Shown here: piece after piece, positions 24,647-33,307 of the stretch
Layout: each line of letters starts with the position of its first letter
Position numbering within the stretch: position 1 is the stretch's first letter
Assembly (NCBI RefSeq): GCF_022346425.1
Contig: NZ_JAKRCW010000016.1
Span: forward strand, 1-40,891
Length of the DNA stretch: 40,891 bases
Reading direction: 5' to 3'
Origin: Pseudoglutamicibacter albus
GTDB lineage: Bacteria > Actinomycetota > Actinomycetes > Actinomycetales > Micrococcaceae
Program-made: the position numbers and the translations under genes
Notes under the pieces: generated by a model
Told to the model about the DNA's origin: nothing
Seen by the model: only the letters and a program-made list of their open reading frames with translations
The model's database searches: none

Positions 24647-27600
24647 GTGTCATCTGAAGTAGAGGGACTCAGCCCCGCCGAGCGCTTCCAAGCAGCAGCA
24701 GCCAGGCAACGCCGTAACCGGAACGAGGTCGGCCGGTTCACGTCGCAATTCTCGTTCGATTTGGATGAGTTCCAGCTCACGGCTTGTGACGCGCTTGAAG
24801 CCGGGCGCGATGTCCTGGTTGCCGCTCCGACAGGTGCCGGTAAGACCATCGTAGGTGAGTTCGCGGTGCACTTGGCGCTGGCCCGCGGCACTAAGGCGTT
24901 CTATACGACCCCGATCAAGGCGTTGTCGAACCAGAAGTTCTCTGACTTCGCCCACACGTATGGCGCCCATAACGTCGGGTTGCTGACGGGGGACACGAGC
25001 ATCAACTCTGAGGCCCCGGTAGTTGTGATGACCACCGAGGTTCTCAGGAACATGCTGTATGCGGGCTCCACAACCCTCGAGGGACTTGAATATGTGGTCA
25101 TGGACGAGGTCCACTACCTGGCGGATAAAGACCGGGGCGCGGTGTGGGAAGAGGTTATTCTGCATTTGCCGCAACGGGTCCAGGTGGTTTCGCTTTCGGC
25201 TACGGTTTCCAACGCTGAAGAGTTCGGCGGGTGGCTGAACTCAGTGCGCGGGGCCACCGATGTGGTGGTGACCGAGCACAGGCCTGTCCCGCTCAGTCAG
25301 CATGTTCTGGTGGGCAAGCAGCTGGTGGATCTGTTCGCTGAAGATGTTTCCTTCGAGGAGACCGCCGGTGTTGACCAACTGGTGAATCCGCACCTGCTGC
25401 GGCTTGCTCAGCAGCAAAACTCCCGTGGCGGTTTGAGGGATTGGCGCGCGCCACGAGGTAGCCGTTCACATGGTCGAAATGAGCGCGAGCGGCGTGGCCG
25501 CAACCGTCGTGGCGGGCGTGGCCGTCAAGGCGGGCGCGCTAAGCGTTCTAAAGAGTTCAAGGAAGATGCGCGGCGTTATAGCCGTGGGGAAAGCTACTCG
25601 GCGCACCGTGCTGAGGGGAGCGCTCATGCTCGCATTGGGCATGAACAGCATGAAGAACATCACCTCGTTCCGGCAAAGGCCCAACGGCCTGACGTGGTGA
25701 TGACGCTGAAGAAAACGCACCTGTTGCCAGCGATCGTGTTCATTTTCTCGCGGAAGCAATGCGATCTCGCTGTCCAGCAGTGCATCAACGCGGGTCTGAG
25801 GCTTACGGACCAACACGAACAGAGGATCATCCGTGCCGAGCTGGATGAAGTAGCGCAGAATCTGCCTGCCGAAGACCTCGATGTGCTCGGCTATTGGCAG
25901 CTACGTGAGGGCTTGCTGCGAGGCATTGCCGCGCATCACGCCGGCATGGTTCCAGTGTTTAAGGAAGCCGTGGAGCGCCTGTTCGTGCGCGGGGTGGTTA
26001 AGGTCGTTTACGCGACGGAAACCCTCGCTCTGGGTATCAACATGCCCGCACGTTCAGTGGTGTTGGAGAAGCTCGATAAGTTCAACGGCGAAACACATGT
26101 CCCGATCACCCCGGGGGAGTACACCCAGCTCACCGGACGGGCCGGGCGCCGCGGAATCGATGTTGAAGGGCACGCGGTAGTGACGTGGCATCGAGGGATG
26201 GAGCCGGGCGAGGTTGCCGGGCTTGCCTCGAAGCGCACGTATCCGCTGAATTCAAGTTTCCGCCCAACCTACAACATGAGCCTCAACCTGGTTCGTCGGT
26301 TGGGGGCTCCGAAAGCGCGTGAAGTCCTTGAACGGTCTTTCGCTCAATACCAGGCCGATGCTTCTGTTGTGGGGCTTGCCCGCCAGCTGGATTCGCGTGA
26401 AGAATCCCTCGATGGCTACGCGGAAGCCATGCAGTGTCACTTGGGTGATTTCAAGGAATACGCGCAACTTCGTGCCGAGCTTTCTGCCGCGGAGAAAGCG
26501 GCTTCCTCGGGACGTAACCGTGCCCGCAAGAGCGCTATCGAGATGTCGCTGGAATCGCTAGTTCGCGGCGACATCGTTGAGGTGGGTGGCCGGCGCGGGC
26601 TTGGCGTTGTTGTGGTGACCCAACCCAGCCCGTCCTTGCGCGACCCGCGTCCGTTCGTGGTCACGATGGAAGGGGCGAGCCGCCGCCTGAGCGTCAATGA
26701 CCTCGACGCTCCGGTTGAGGTTGTGGCGCGGGTCAAGGTTCCTAAGTCTTTTAAGGGAGCTTCCCCGAAGGAACGCATCGAGTTGGCTCGCCGGGCACGT
26801 AACGCAGCGGCCAACAGGTCGCCCAAGCACCGCCCGCGGACTGTGGGCTTCACGTTCCCGGGTCAGCAGGATGCGAACGAACGCATCGAAGAACTGCGTG
26901 CCAAGCTCAAAGACCACCCGTGCCACCAGTGCCCTGACCGTGAACAGCATGCGCGTTGGGCCGAGCGCTATCAGCGCCTCAAAAGAGAAACAGACCGCCT
27001 CCACGGAGAGATTCAGGCACGCACCAACTCGATCGCGCGAACCTTCGACCGTGTTCTGCACGTCTTGGAGGAGGTCGGCTACGTCAAGGGACGCGGCCAA
27101 GATGCGCGGGTCACTGACGCGGGCACTGTGATGCTGCGGATGTACGGCGAGCGCGATCTGTTGACGTGCCTGGTAGCTAATACGGGGTTGTTCTCTGGTC
27201 TTTCCCCTGCGGCGATGGCCGCGGCTGCGACGATGTTCGTGTTCATGCCTAAACGGGATGCGGATGTGGTTCCGCACGTGTGGCCTACCGGTGTTCGCCC
27301 GATCTGGGATGAAGCCGTGAGCATCGCTGAGGAGCTTTCTCACTTGGAGAAGAAGCACCACATCGAGCCGACGCCCGCCCCGGATTGTTCGCTTGTTCAG
27401 CCGATGCACAGTTGGGCGACGGGCGAGGACCTTGCTGATGCGCTTTTTGCGTCCCCGATTGAGGCCGGCGATTTTGTACGTTGGGCTAAGCAGACCATCG
27501 ACTTTTTAGGTCAGGTTGCTAGCAACGAGGCGATTGCCCCGGATGTGTGTGCGAGTGCGGCGGCTGCGGCGGATCTGATCTCGCGAGGCATCGTGGAGGC

Positions 27601-27649
27601 CTCCTCGGTGGTCGAGGAAGCGTTAGAAGAAAAGGAGACGCATGACTAA
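24647..27649 (+). CDS. helY: Ski2/Mtr4-like DEVH helicase HelY
   Basis: A 1000-aa ATP-dependent RNA/DNA helicase of the Ski2-like group; in mycobacteria helY also follows tatC. RecA domain 1 has Walker A AAPTGAGKT (59-67), TTPIKALSNQKF and DEVH (153-156), followed by SATVSN. RecA domain 2 has IFSRKQCD, AHHAGMVP, YATETLALGINMPAR and the QLTGRAGRRGID arginine-finger motif. Between the domains, residues about 258-314 form an RG/RGG-rich insert. The C-terminal half holds the winged-helix, ratchet and DUF1998/DSHCT-like regions (HPCHQCPDREQH is a CxxC cluster). GTG 24647 follows GAGGACA. Its end overlaps the next start by eight bases. Confidence 0.93.
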   Translation: MSSEVEGLSPAERFQAAAARQRRNRNEVGRFTSQFSFDLDEFQLTACDALEAGRDVLVAAPTGAGKTIVGEFAVHLALARGTKAFYTTPIKALSNQKFSDFAHTYGAHNVGLLTGDTSINSEAPVVVMTTEVLRNMLYAGSTTLEGLEYVVMDEVHYLADKDRGAVWEEVILHLPQRVQVVSLSATVSNAEEFGGWLNSVRGATDVVVTEHRPVPLSQHVLVGKQLVDLFAEDVSFEETAGVDQLVNPHLLRLAQQQNSRGGLRDWRAPRGSRSHGRNERERRGRNRRGGRGRQGGRAKRSKEFKEDARRYSRGESYSAHRAEGSAHARIGHEQHEEHHLVPAKAQRPDVVMTLKKTHLLPAIVFIFSRKQCDLAVQQCINAGLRLTDQHEQRIIRAELDEVAQNLPAEDLDVLGYWQLREGLLRGIAAHHAGMVPVFKEAVERLFVRGVVKVVYATETLALGINMPARSVVLEKLDKFNGETHVPITPGEYTQLTGRAGRRGIDVEGHAVVTWHRGMEPGEVAGLASKRTYPLNSSFRPTYNMSLNLVRRLGAPKAREVLERSFAQYQADASVVGLARQLDSREESLDGYAEAMQCHLGDFKEYAQLRAELSAAEKAASSGRNRARKSAIEMSLESLVRGDIVEVGGRRGLGVVVVTQPSPSLRDPRPFVVTMEGASRRLSVNDLDAPVEVVARVKVPKSFKGASPKERIELARRARNAAANRSPKHRPRTVGFTFPGQQDANERIEELRAKLKDHPCHQCPDREQHARWAERYQRLKRETDRLHGEIQARTNSIARTFDRVLHVLEEVGYVKGRGQDARVTDAGTVMLRMYGERDLLTCLVANTGLFSGLSPAAMAAAATMFVFMPKRDADVVPHVWPTGVRPIWDEAVSIAEELSHLEKKHHIEPTPAPDCSLVQPMHSWATGEDLADALFASPIEAGDFVRWAKQTIDFLGQVASNEAIAPDVCASAAAAADLISRGIVEASSVVEEALEEKETHD

Positions 27650-29327
27650 GCCGGTCATGTATGTGGGCGCTGCGATTTATGCGCCGGAGGATCCGTTCGC
27701 CACTGCAATGTTGGTTGAGGACGGAACGATCGCGTGGATGGGTACCCACGCTGCTGCGAAGACGATCATCTCTGATGCCATGACGGTCGTTGATGTTGAA
27801 GGCGCACTCATCGCGCCGGCTTTCGTGGACTCTCACGCTCATATCACTGAGACCGGCAGGCATCTTTCGACTCTGCAGCTGGATCATGTGCGCTCCAAGA
27901 CTGAGTTTCTGGATGAATTGTCCCGCTACGCGGCCGGCTTGGGCGAGAAACAGCGTGTTTTGGCGTCCGGTTGGGATGAGACGCTGTGGGATGAGGCGGC
28001 TTGTGAAGGTGACGCTGGAGTAGCGGACGGGGCAGCTTTGCCGACCGTAGCGGAACTGGACCGTGCGGTGGGGTCCCGCCCGGCCTATATTCTGCGTCGA
28101 GACTTGCACACGGCTCTGGCCTCGAGTGCGGCACTCACCGCGGCTGGCCTGGACGTTCCATCGGGTGATCTTGATGGTGCGTGGATGAGTGAACAAGAGC
28201 ATCATGCGTTGCGAGAATGGGCGCTCACAGCTAGCGATGATGAACTGCGTGATTGGCAACGGAGAGCTTTGAGCAGTTTCGCTCAGACGGGGCATGCGCT
28301 GGTGACGGAGATGGCGGCACCGCACGTTTCGGGCGGGCGTGACCTCGAGGTTCTTCTGGCAACGTGCGAACAAGAGGCTCGGGCTTTCCCTTCGGTGGAT
28401 GCGTTCTGGGCGCAGCTTGTCGAGACTGAAGAGCAGGCGCGCGAGCTCGTGGCGTCTTTCAGCTCCAACAGCCGTTACAGGCGTTTAGCTGGCATCGGCG
28501 GGGATTTGTCGATGGATGGTTCGATTGGCGCCTATACCGCGGCGCTTCGCCAGGATTATGCGGACGCGCCGGGGGAGAAGGGGCAGTTGCTGCTAACCCC
28601 TCGGCAGGTAGCGGCGCACGTGATCGCGTGCGTTACCGCGGGCGTCTCGACAGGCTTCCACGCGATCGGCGATGTGGCGCTGGACGCGCTCCTGGAAGGG
28701 TATCGGCTCGCCGCTGATGTGGTGGGTGCCCGTGCGATCCGGCAGCAACGGCACCGCATCGAACATGCTGAAATGCTGGATGCTGCACACATTGAGACGA
28801 TGCTGGACTACGGCCTCACCGCGAGTGTTCAGCCGCGCTTCGATGAGTTGTGGGGTCATACAGGCGACATGTATGAGGCCCGCCTAGGCGTCGAGCGGGC
28901 TGGCGGTATGAACCCGTTCGGTTCGCTCTCTGCGGCGGGGGTTCCGCTCGTGTTCGGCTCGGATGCCCCGGTGACCCAGGCTCATCCGTGGAAGGCGATT
29001 CGTGCGGCGATGCATCACCACGATGCGCAACAGACTCTGCCTGCACGCGCGGGATTCCTCGCTCATACGCGCGCCGGCTACCGCGCCTTGAATAGTCCTG
29101 ACCCTACGGCGGGCGTCTTGCGTTGGGGAGCTTCAGCCACGTTTGCGATCTGGGAACCGAGCGAGCTCGTGGTCGGTTCTGCTGATCAGTCGCGAACCAG
29201 TTTCTCAACGGATGCGCGGGCACGGACCCCGATGCTTCCGGACCTTGACGGTGAGAAGCTGCCGGAGTGCTGGGCGACGCTGCGGCATGGCGAAGTTTTA
29301 TGGGACGCTCAAGGTTTGCACCCATAA
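27642..29327 (+). CDS. YtcJ-type amidohydrolase (Amidohydro_3)
   Basis: A 561-aa metal-dependent hydrolase. An N-terminal beta-sandwich part (MYVGAAIYAPEDPFATAMLVEDG) is followed by metal-binding HAH at residues 65-67 in VDSHAHITETG. The barrel contains FHAIGDVALDALLEG, QRHRIEHAEMLD and FGSDAPVTQAHPW, the metal-ligand and catalytic-Asp segments of the family. ATG 27642 has AAAGGAG directly upstream, inside the end of helY. The substrate is unknown; family members act on amides, formamides or N-substituted amino acids. A terminator-like hairpin follows. Confidence 0.9.
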   Translation: MTKPVMYVGAAIYAPEDPFATAMLVEDGTIAWMGTHAAAKTIISDAMTVVDVEGALIAPAFVDSHAHITETGRHLSTLQLDHVRSKTEFLDELSRYAAGLGEKQRVLASGWDETLWDEAACEGDAGVADGAALPTVAELDRAVGSRPAYILRRDLHTALASSAALTAAGLDVPSGDLDGAWMSEQEHHALREWALTASDDELRDWQRRALSSFAQTGHALVTEMAAPHVSGGRDLEVLLATCEQEARAFPSVDAFWAQLVETEEQARELVASFSSNSRYRRLAGIGGDLSMDGSIGAYTAALRQDYADAPGEKGQLLLTPRQVAAHVIACVTAGVSTGFHAIGDVALDALLEGYRLAADVVGARAIRQQRHRIEHAEMLDAAHIETMLDYGLTASVQPRFDELWGHTGDMYEARLGVERAGGMNPFGSLSAAGVPLVFGSDAPVTQAHPWKAIRAAMHHHDAQQTLPARAGFLAHTRAGYRALNSPDPTAGVLRWGASATFAIWEPSELVVGSADQSRTSFSTDARARTPMLPDLDGEKLPECWATLRHGEVLWDAQGLHP

Positions 29328-29334
29328 TGGTGTG

Positions 29335-29366
29335 GGCCGTTGCGCAGTCAGTGCTGTGCAACGGCC
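29335..29366 (+). terminator. Terminator-like hairpin after the amidohydrolase gene
   Basis: GGCCGTTGCGCAG (29335-29347) pairs with CTGTGCAACGGCC (29354-29366), a 13-bp stem with one G-U pair and a TCAGTG loop. It begins eight bases after the stop codon. No T-tract follows, which is usual for actinobacterial terminators. Confidence 0.7.
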
Positions 29367-29396
29367 GCCTAAGCGTGGATGAGGATCGTGAAAGGT

Positions 29397-29402
29397 TAGA
29401 CT
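29397..29402 (+). promoter_or_regulatory. Leaderless -10 box (TAGACT) of ppm1
   Basis: TAGACT ends seven bases before GTG 29410, with no Shine-Dalgarno sequence in between. Coming directly after a terminator, it marks ppm1 as a separate leaderless unit. Confidence 0.6.
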
Positions 29403-29409
29403 AAACACT

Positions 29410-30144
29410 GTGCGTGTATTGACTATCATCCCTACATACAACGAGATTGAGACGCTCGAAAGCATCGTTAAGCGTGTTCGTGCCGCGGTTCCACACGTGG
29501 ACGTTTTGATCGCCGATGACAACTCTCCTGACGGTACCGGCAAGCTCGCTGACGAGATCGCCGAGCACGATGAGCAGGTTTTCGTTCTGCACCGTCCGGG
29601 TAAGCAGGGCTTGGGTGCCGCATACCTCGCTGGTTTCGGGTGGGGTAAAGAGCGCGGCTATGACGTCTTGGTGGAGATGGACGCTGACGGCTCGCATCAG
29701 CCAGAGCAGTTGCCTCGCTTGCTGCGTGCGATCGAACGCGGCGCGGATGCCGTGATTGGTTCCCGTTGGGTTCCTGGGGGCGAGGTCAAGAACTGGCCGG
29801 CGTCCCGCAAGCTGCTTTCGAAGGCCGGATCGTTCGTCTCCCGCTTCTTCTTGGGCCTGAACTTGAAAGACATCACGGCTGGCTTGCGCGCATATAGGGT
29901 GGAGATTCTCACGGATGAGCTGCTCGGCTCGATTGAGTCTGTCGGCTACGGTTTCCAGATCGACATGACCTTCCAGATAGCACTGGCTGGACACAAGATC
30001 GTTGAGGTTCCCGTGACCTTCATCGACCGTGAGCTGGGCGAATCGAAGATGAGCGGCAACATCATCGTCGAAGCGTTGCTCAACGTTGTTCGATGGGGCC
30101 TGAAGGCTCGGGCGAAAAAGCTCGTTAGCTTGTTCAAGGGCTAA
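29410..30144 (+). CDS. ppm1: Polyprenol monophosphomannose synthase Ppm1
   Basis: A 244-aa GT2-family glycosyltransferase that moves mannose from GDP-mannose to polyprenyl phosphate, feeding lipoglycan and protein mannosylation. Visible landmarks are IPTYNEIETLE at the start, DDNSPDGTG (D36, D37), the metal-binding MDADGSH (D91, D93), and the C-terminal GYGFQIDMTFQIALAGHKIVEVPV and GESKMSGN segments of DPM-type synthases. No membrane helix is present, and the Lnt-like domain fused to Ppm1 in M. tuberculosis is absent. It is followed by a strong bidirectional terminator. Confidence 0.93.
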   Translation: MRVLTIIPTYNEIETLESIVKRVRAAVPHVDVLIADDNSPDGTGKLADEIAEHDEQVFVLHRPGKQGLGAAYLAGFGWGKERGYDVLVEMDADGSHQPEQLPRLLRAIERGADAVIGSRWVPGGEVKNWPASRKLLSKAGSFVSRFFLGLNLKDITAGLRAYRVEILTDELLGSIESVGYGFQIDMTFQIALAGHKIVEVPVTFIDRELGESKMSGNIIVEALLNVVRWGLKARAKKLVSLFKG

Positions 30145-30167
30145 GCGTAAATCTGCTGAGCAACCCA

Positions 30168-30224
30168 ACATACACGGTGAGGGGCGGTACCGATGTTCTC
30201 GGTACCGCCCCTCACCGTGTATGT
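30168..30224. terminator. Bidirectional terminator, perfect 25-bp stem
   Basis: Bases 30168-30192 are perfectly complementary to 30200-30224 around a seven-base ATGTTCT loop. It lies between the ends of ppm1 (+) and rbpA (-) and would stop transcription from both sides. Confidence 0.9.
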
Positions 30225-30260
30225 ACTCGGCCTTCTAGCGTTCAGCCGGTCGGGTGAGCC

Positions 30261-30608
30261 TTATTTCTTCGGCTTTTCTCCGCGGGCCTCACGCAACTGG
30301 TTCAAGCGGTCTTTGAGGATAACTTCGAGTTCGTCGAAAGAGCGACGCTCCAGCAGCATGTCCCAGTGGGTTCGAACCGGTTTTTCCTTGGTTGGTTCCT
30401 CTTCGCCACCGTCAATCCGCTTAGCCTTCTTGCCGGTCTTGGTGTACCAAACGGTCGGGACGTCGGCTTCGAGGGCGAAAACGACATCCATGCGTTCGCC
30501 GTCTTCAGTCTCGTAGGTTACGGTCTGACGAGCTGCAGGCTCGACACCTGCCTCAGACTCCATCGACTGAGATCCAAGACGCATACCGCGTAGGCTGCGA
30601 TCGCTCAC
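30261..30608 (-). CDS. rbpA: RNA polymerase-binding protein RbpA
   Basis: RbpA binds sigma-A-type factors and promoter DNA in actinobacteria, stabilising the open complex. The 115-aa product has the N-terminal SDRSLRGMRLGSQSMES, the central beta core, the basic linker (TGKKAKRIDGGEEEPTKEKP) and the sigma-interaction domain RTHWDMLLERRSFDELE. GTG 30608 has GAGGAG upstream. The zinc-type cysteines of some RbpA proteins are missing: the protein has no Cys. Confidence 0.95.
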   Translation of the reverse strand: MSDRSLRGMRLGSQSMESEAGVEPAARQTVTYETEDGERMDVVFALEADVPTVWYTKTGKKAKRIDGGEEEPTKEKPVRTHWDMLLERRSFDELEVILKDRLNQLREARGEKPKK

Positions 30609-30659
30609 ACATTCTCCTCAGTGTTTGCTTGTCGTTGTTTAATTCCAGTGAAAAATGAT

Positions 30660-30720
30660 TCGCAGGGTGCAACAACGATGCCGGCGGAATTATTCCCGCA
30701 CATCATGGTGCACCCTGCGA
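30660..30720 (-). terminator. Long imperfect hairpin between the SPFH gene and rbpA
   Basis: TCGCAGGGTGCA (30660-30671) pairs with TGCACCCTGCGA (30709-30720). The 37-base interior can form a further stem with GATG/CATC and GCGG/CCGC. It lies 11 bases after the SPFH stop on the minus strand and before rbpA, so it is best read as terminator of the NfeD-SPFH pair. Confidence 0.65.
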
Positions 30721-30730
30721 GCCAGGCAGG

Positions 30731-31705
30731 TTAGTTCTTCGCGTCCGTTCCAGCCGTCCCGCTGGCTTCGGAGGAATCCGAGGCGAAAGCGCTACCGAAT
30801 GAAGCGCCAGGGCTGCCGAAGGCGTTGCCGAGGCCCTTCATTGCATCAGTGACATCGGTCGGGATGAACCAGAGCTTGTTCGATTCACCTTCGGCGATCT
30901 TTGGTAGCTGCTGCAGGTACTGGTACGCCAGCAGCTTAGGGGAGGCGTCAGCTGTGTGGACCGCTTCGAAGACGTTGCGGATCGCTTCAGCTTCACCTTG
31001 TGCACGCAAAACAGCGGCCTTCGCTTCACCCTCAGCCTTGAGGATCTGAGCCTGGCGTTCACCCTCAGCAGTCAGAATCTGGGACTGCTTGACGCCTTCT
31101 GCGGTGAGGATCGCGGCACGGCGGTCACGTTCAGCACGCATCTGCTTTTCCATCGAGTCCTGGATGGACATCGGCGGATCAATCGCCTTGAGCTCAACGC
31201 GGGATACGCGGATACCCCAGCGGCCGGTCGCCTCATCGAGAACACCGCGCAGCTGACCGTTGATGCGGTCACGCGAAGTCAGGGCTTCTTCAAGGTTCAT
31301 GCCGCCGACCACGTTACGTAGCGTCGTGGTGGTCAGCTGCTCAACGGCGCGAATATAGTTCGCGATCTCGTAGGTGGCATCCTTCGCGTTAGTGACTTGG
31401 TAGTAGACAACGGTGTCAATGTTGACCACGAGGTTATCTTCGGTAATCACCGGCTGCGGCGGGAAGGTCTGAACCTGTTCACGCAAGTCGATGACCGGGC
31501 CGAGACGGTCGATGAACGGCACCACCAGGGTCAGGCCCGCTTTCGCGGTGCGGTGGTAACGGCCCAAACGTTCAACGATGCGTTCACGAGCCTGCGGGAT
31601 GATGTGGATGGACTTGACTAAAACGATGAGCGCAATCACCACAACCACGAGCGCCACAACGAGCGCCGGGGAGAGGAACGGCTCCGAGGAGTCTACTGAT
31701 GACAT
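30731..31705 (-). CDS. SPFH/band-7 (stomatin-like) membrane protein
   Basis: A 324-aa scaffold protein that forms large membrane-bound cages. One N-terminal helix (LVVALVVVVIALIVLVKSI) is followed by the band-7 domain (IIPQARERIVERLGRYHRT, GLTLVVPFIDRLG, YQVTNAKDATYEIANYIRA, LRNVVGGMNLEEALTSRD), then a long Ala/Glu coiled coil (RAERDRRAAILTAEGVKQS) and a Ser/Gly tail. It follows the NfeD gene with three bases between them, the classic pairing in which NfeD and the SPFH protein act together in membrane quality control or microdomains. Confidence 0.93.
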   Translation of the reverse strand: MSSVDSSEPFLSPALVVALVVVVIALIVLVKSIHIIPQARERIVERLGRYHRTAKAGLTLVVPFIDRLGPVIDLREQVQTFPPQPVITEDNLVVNIDTVVYYQVTNAKDATYEIANYIRAVEQLTTTTLRNVVGGMNLEEALTSRDRINGQLRGVLDEATGRWGIRVSRVELKAIDPPMSIQDSMEKQMRAERDRRAAILTAEGVKQSQILTAEGERQAQILKAEGEAKAAVLRAQGEAEAIRNVFEAVHTADASPKLLAYQYLQQLPKIAEGESNKLWFIPTDVTDAMKGLGNAFGSPGASFGSAFASDSSEASGTAGTDAKN

Positions 31706-31708
31706 AGG

Positions 31709-32170
31709 TTAGCTTTCGTGTGTCCGGACAGGGGAGATGTAGGCCGTTGCACCCTGGATGCTGTCAATCGTGACGTATTCACCTGGTGCGATGCCTTGAG
31801 CAAGATTGGTGCGGGCGCTCCATTCGTCGCCTTCAACGCGGATGAGCCCGGTCTGCTTAGTGACTCGTTCAAGGACGAGGGCTTCACTGTTGATGAGCCG
31901 GGAAACGTTGGAGCGGGCGTCTGTGGTTCGTTTGCGCAACATCCGCATCGCGAAGGGCCGCAACGTTGTCATCAGGATCAAAGAAACCACACTGAACACG
32001 ATGAGCTGCAACCAAAATTCAGCGTCGGCCAGCGATGTGAGGGTAGCGGCGAGGGCCCCACCTGCGAGCATCGCGAACCATAAATCGAGCGAGAGCATCT
32101 CGATTCCGAGCATGACGAGCATCACGATGAGCCAAAACGCCCAACCGTTTTCCATGATCCAATGCATCAT
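31709..32170 (-). CDS. NfeD-like membrane protein
   Basis: A 153-aa short NfeD without protease domain. Three hydrophobic segments occupy residues about 8-75, followed by a C-terminal OB fold (ALVLERVTKQTGLIRVEGDEWSARTNLAQG ending near EYVTIDSIQG). It partners with the SPFH protein encoded directly downstream. Start is ATG 32170, with a second ATG adjacent; the upstream TAGGGT (minus strand) is too close to be a leaderless -10. Confidence 0.88.
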   Translation of the reverse strand: MMHWIMENGWAFWLIVMLVMLGIEMLSLDLWFAMLAGGALAATLTSLADAEFWLQLIVFSVVSLILMTTLRPFAMRMLRKRTTDARSNVSRLINSEALVLERVTKQTGLIRVEGDEWSARTNLAQGIAPGEYVTIDSIQGATAYISPVRTHES

Positions 32171-32281
32171 GACCCTATCTTCGCATGAGTTAGGGAATTA
32201 GTGGATTTCACTGGTCTCATGGCTGCTGGTTCGCTGGGGACGCTCACTGTTTGAGCAGAATGATCAGTTTGAAAAGAATGT

Positions 32282-33307
32282 TCACTGTTTCTTGAAGGCG
32301 CTGATCATGACGTTGCATGTGACCTGCAAGGCTGAATGGGTCTGGGCCGTTTCGGGAACGTGCCTGTCCCATTCGCTTTCGACGCGCGCACGGATCTCAT
32401 CGCGGCTGTGATGATGCCCGGCTGGACCCATGTGCGCTAGAGCCGATACCGCCTGAGGCTCTAGCAGCATCGTTTCTTTGAGGCTGTGTTCGCCCACAAG
32501 ACGGAAACCGTGGCGAGCGGCATCAGCGAGCAGGTATTCCTGTTTTCCTTCTTGGATCGCTAAGAGGCCTGCGAGATCGCGTATCTCAGCCAGATGCTCA
32601 GGTAGGGGAGTCACCACGATCAGCGCGCCGGATGGTTTGAGTGCTCGGTCGAATTCCTCCCAGTTGCGAGGAGCAAATACATTGAGGATTGCATCGGCTG
32701 AATGTGTGGGGATAGGCCAAGTGCGCCACACATCCCACACGAGGGCCAAAACATTGTCGATGTGCGCGGCACGCTGCGCTGCGGCGGGAGAAATGTCGAA
32801 CCCGATGCCGCGTGCGCCAGCGCCCAGCCCGGCGATTGCGTGGGCGAGGTAATAGCCTGTGCCGCATCCGGCATCGAGCACAAGGGGAGCGGAGCAATGA
32901 TCCGCTCTCTCTTTCGTATCGCTTGTGTGGTCAAGGCTGGCGTGCTTTGTTATGGCCTCCCGGATGGTGCGCGCGATCGGTTCGTAGTGCCCCGCTTCAA
33001 GGAACTGAATGCGTGAGGCCACCATGTCGCGGCTATCCGGTGTGAACGAGGTGCCGCGGCCGGTCAGTAGATTGATGTGTCCTTGGCGGGCGGCATCGAA
33101 GCGGTGGCCTGAAGCACACGATGCGGTAGCTGGCTTCCCATTGCCCTTGTACTCGATGGTCAATGGCGAGGGCTCGATGCCACATACAGGGCAGGTCAAG
33201 GTCCACGAAAATCCGTGTGAATCTTGAGGGGCGACCTCTTTTGTATCATGCATTGTTATGCTAGTGTTGTTGTCAGCAGGGGAGAGGTGCGGTGAAGGGC
33301 GACTCAA
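32282..33307 (-). CDS. rlmA: 23S rRNA (guanine-N1)-methyltransferase, RlmA/TlrB type
   Basis: The frame encodes 341 aa, from TTG 33307 overlapping the def stop, or more probably 323 aa from ATG 33253 (MHDTKEVA). A zinc knuckle, CPVCGIEP with ASCASGHRFD, comes first, then ARQGHINLLTGRG and FLEAGHYEPIARTI as in E. coli RlmA. The SAM-binding motif is VLDAGCGTGYYLAHA and FAPRNWEEFDRAL lies near the active site. Such enzymes methylate G745 or G748 in helix 35; G748 methylation affects tylosin-type macrolide binding. Which base is modified cannot be told. It lies downstream of def. Confidence 0.87.
   Translation of the reverse strand: MSRPSPHLSPADNNTSITMHDTKEVAPQDSHGFSWTLTCPVCGIEPSPLTIEYKGNGKPATASCASGHRFDAARQGHINLLTGRGTSFTPDSRDMVASRIQFLEAGHYEPIARTIREAITKHASLDHTSDTKERADHCSAPLVLDAGCGTGYYLAHAIAGLGAGARGIGFDISPAAAQRAAHIDNVLALVWDVWRTWPIPTHSADAILNVFAPRNWEEFDRALKPSGALIVVTPLPEHLAEIRDLAGLLAIQEGKQEYLLADAARHGFRLVGEHSLKETMLLEPQAVSALAHMGPAGHHHSRDEIRARVESEWDRHVPETAQTHSALQVTCNVMISAFKKQ

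Noticed and set aside
26558-27409. 283-codon minus-strand frame inside helY
   Set aside because: Shadow frame: no ribosome-binding site, no domain, and strong coding signal on the other strand.
30168-30224. The 25-bp inverted repeat as IS terminal repeats
   Set aside because: The arms are only seven bases apart and lie between two convergent gene ends, so it is a terminator hairpin.
32171-32281. A gene or terminator between the NfeD and RlmA genes
   Set aside because: Only a 5-bp GCTCA/TGAGC stem is visible and no open frame; too weak to annotate.
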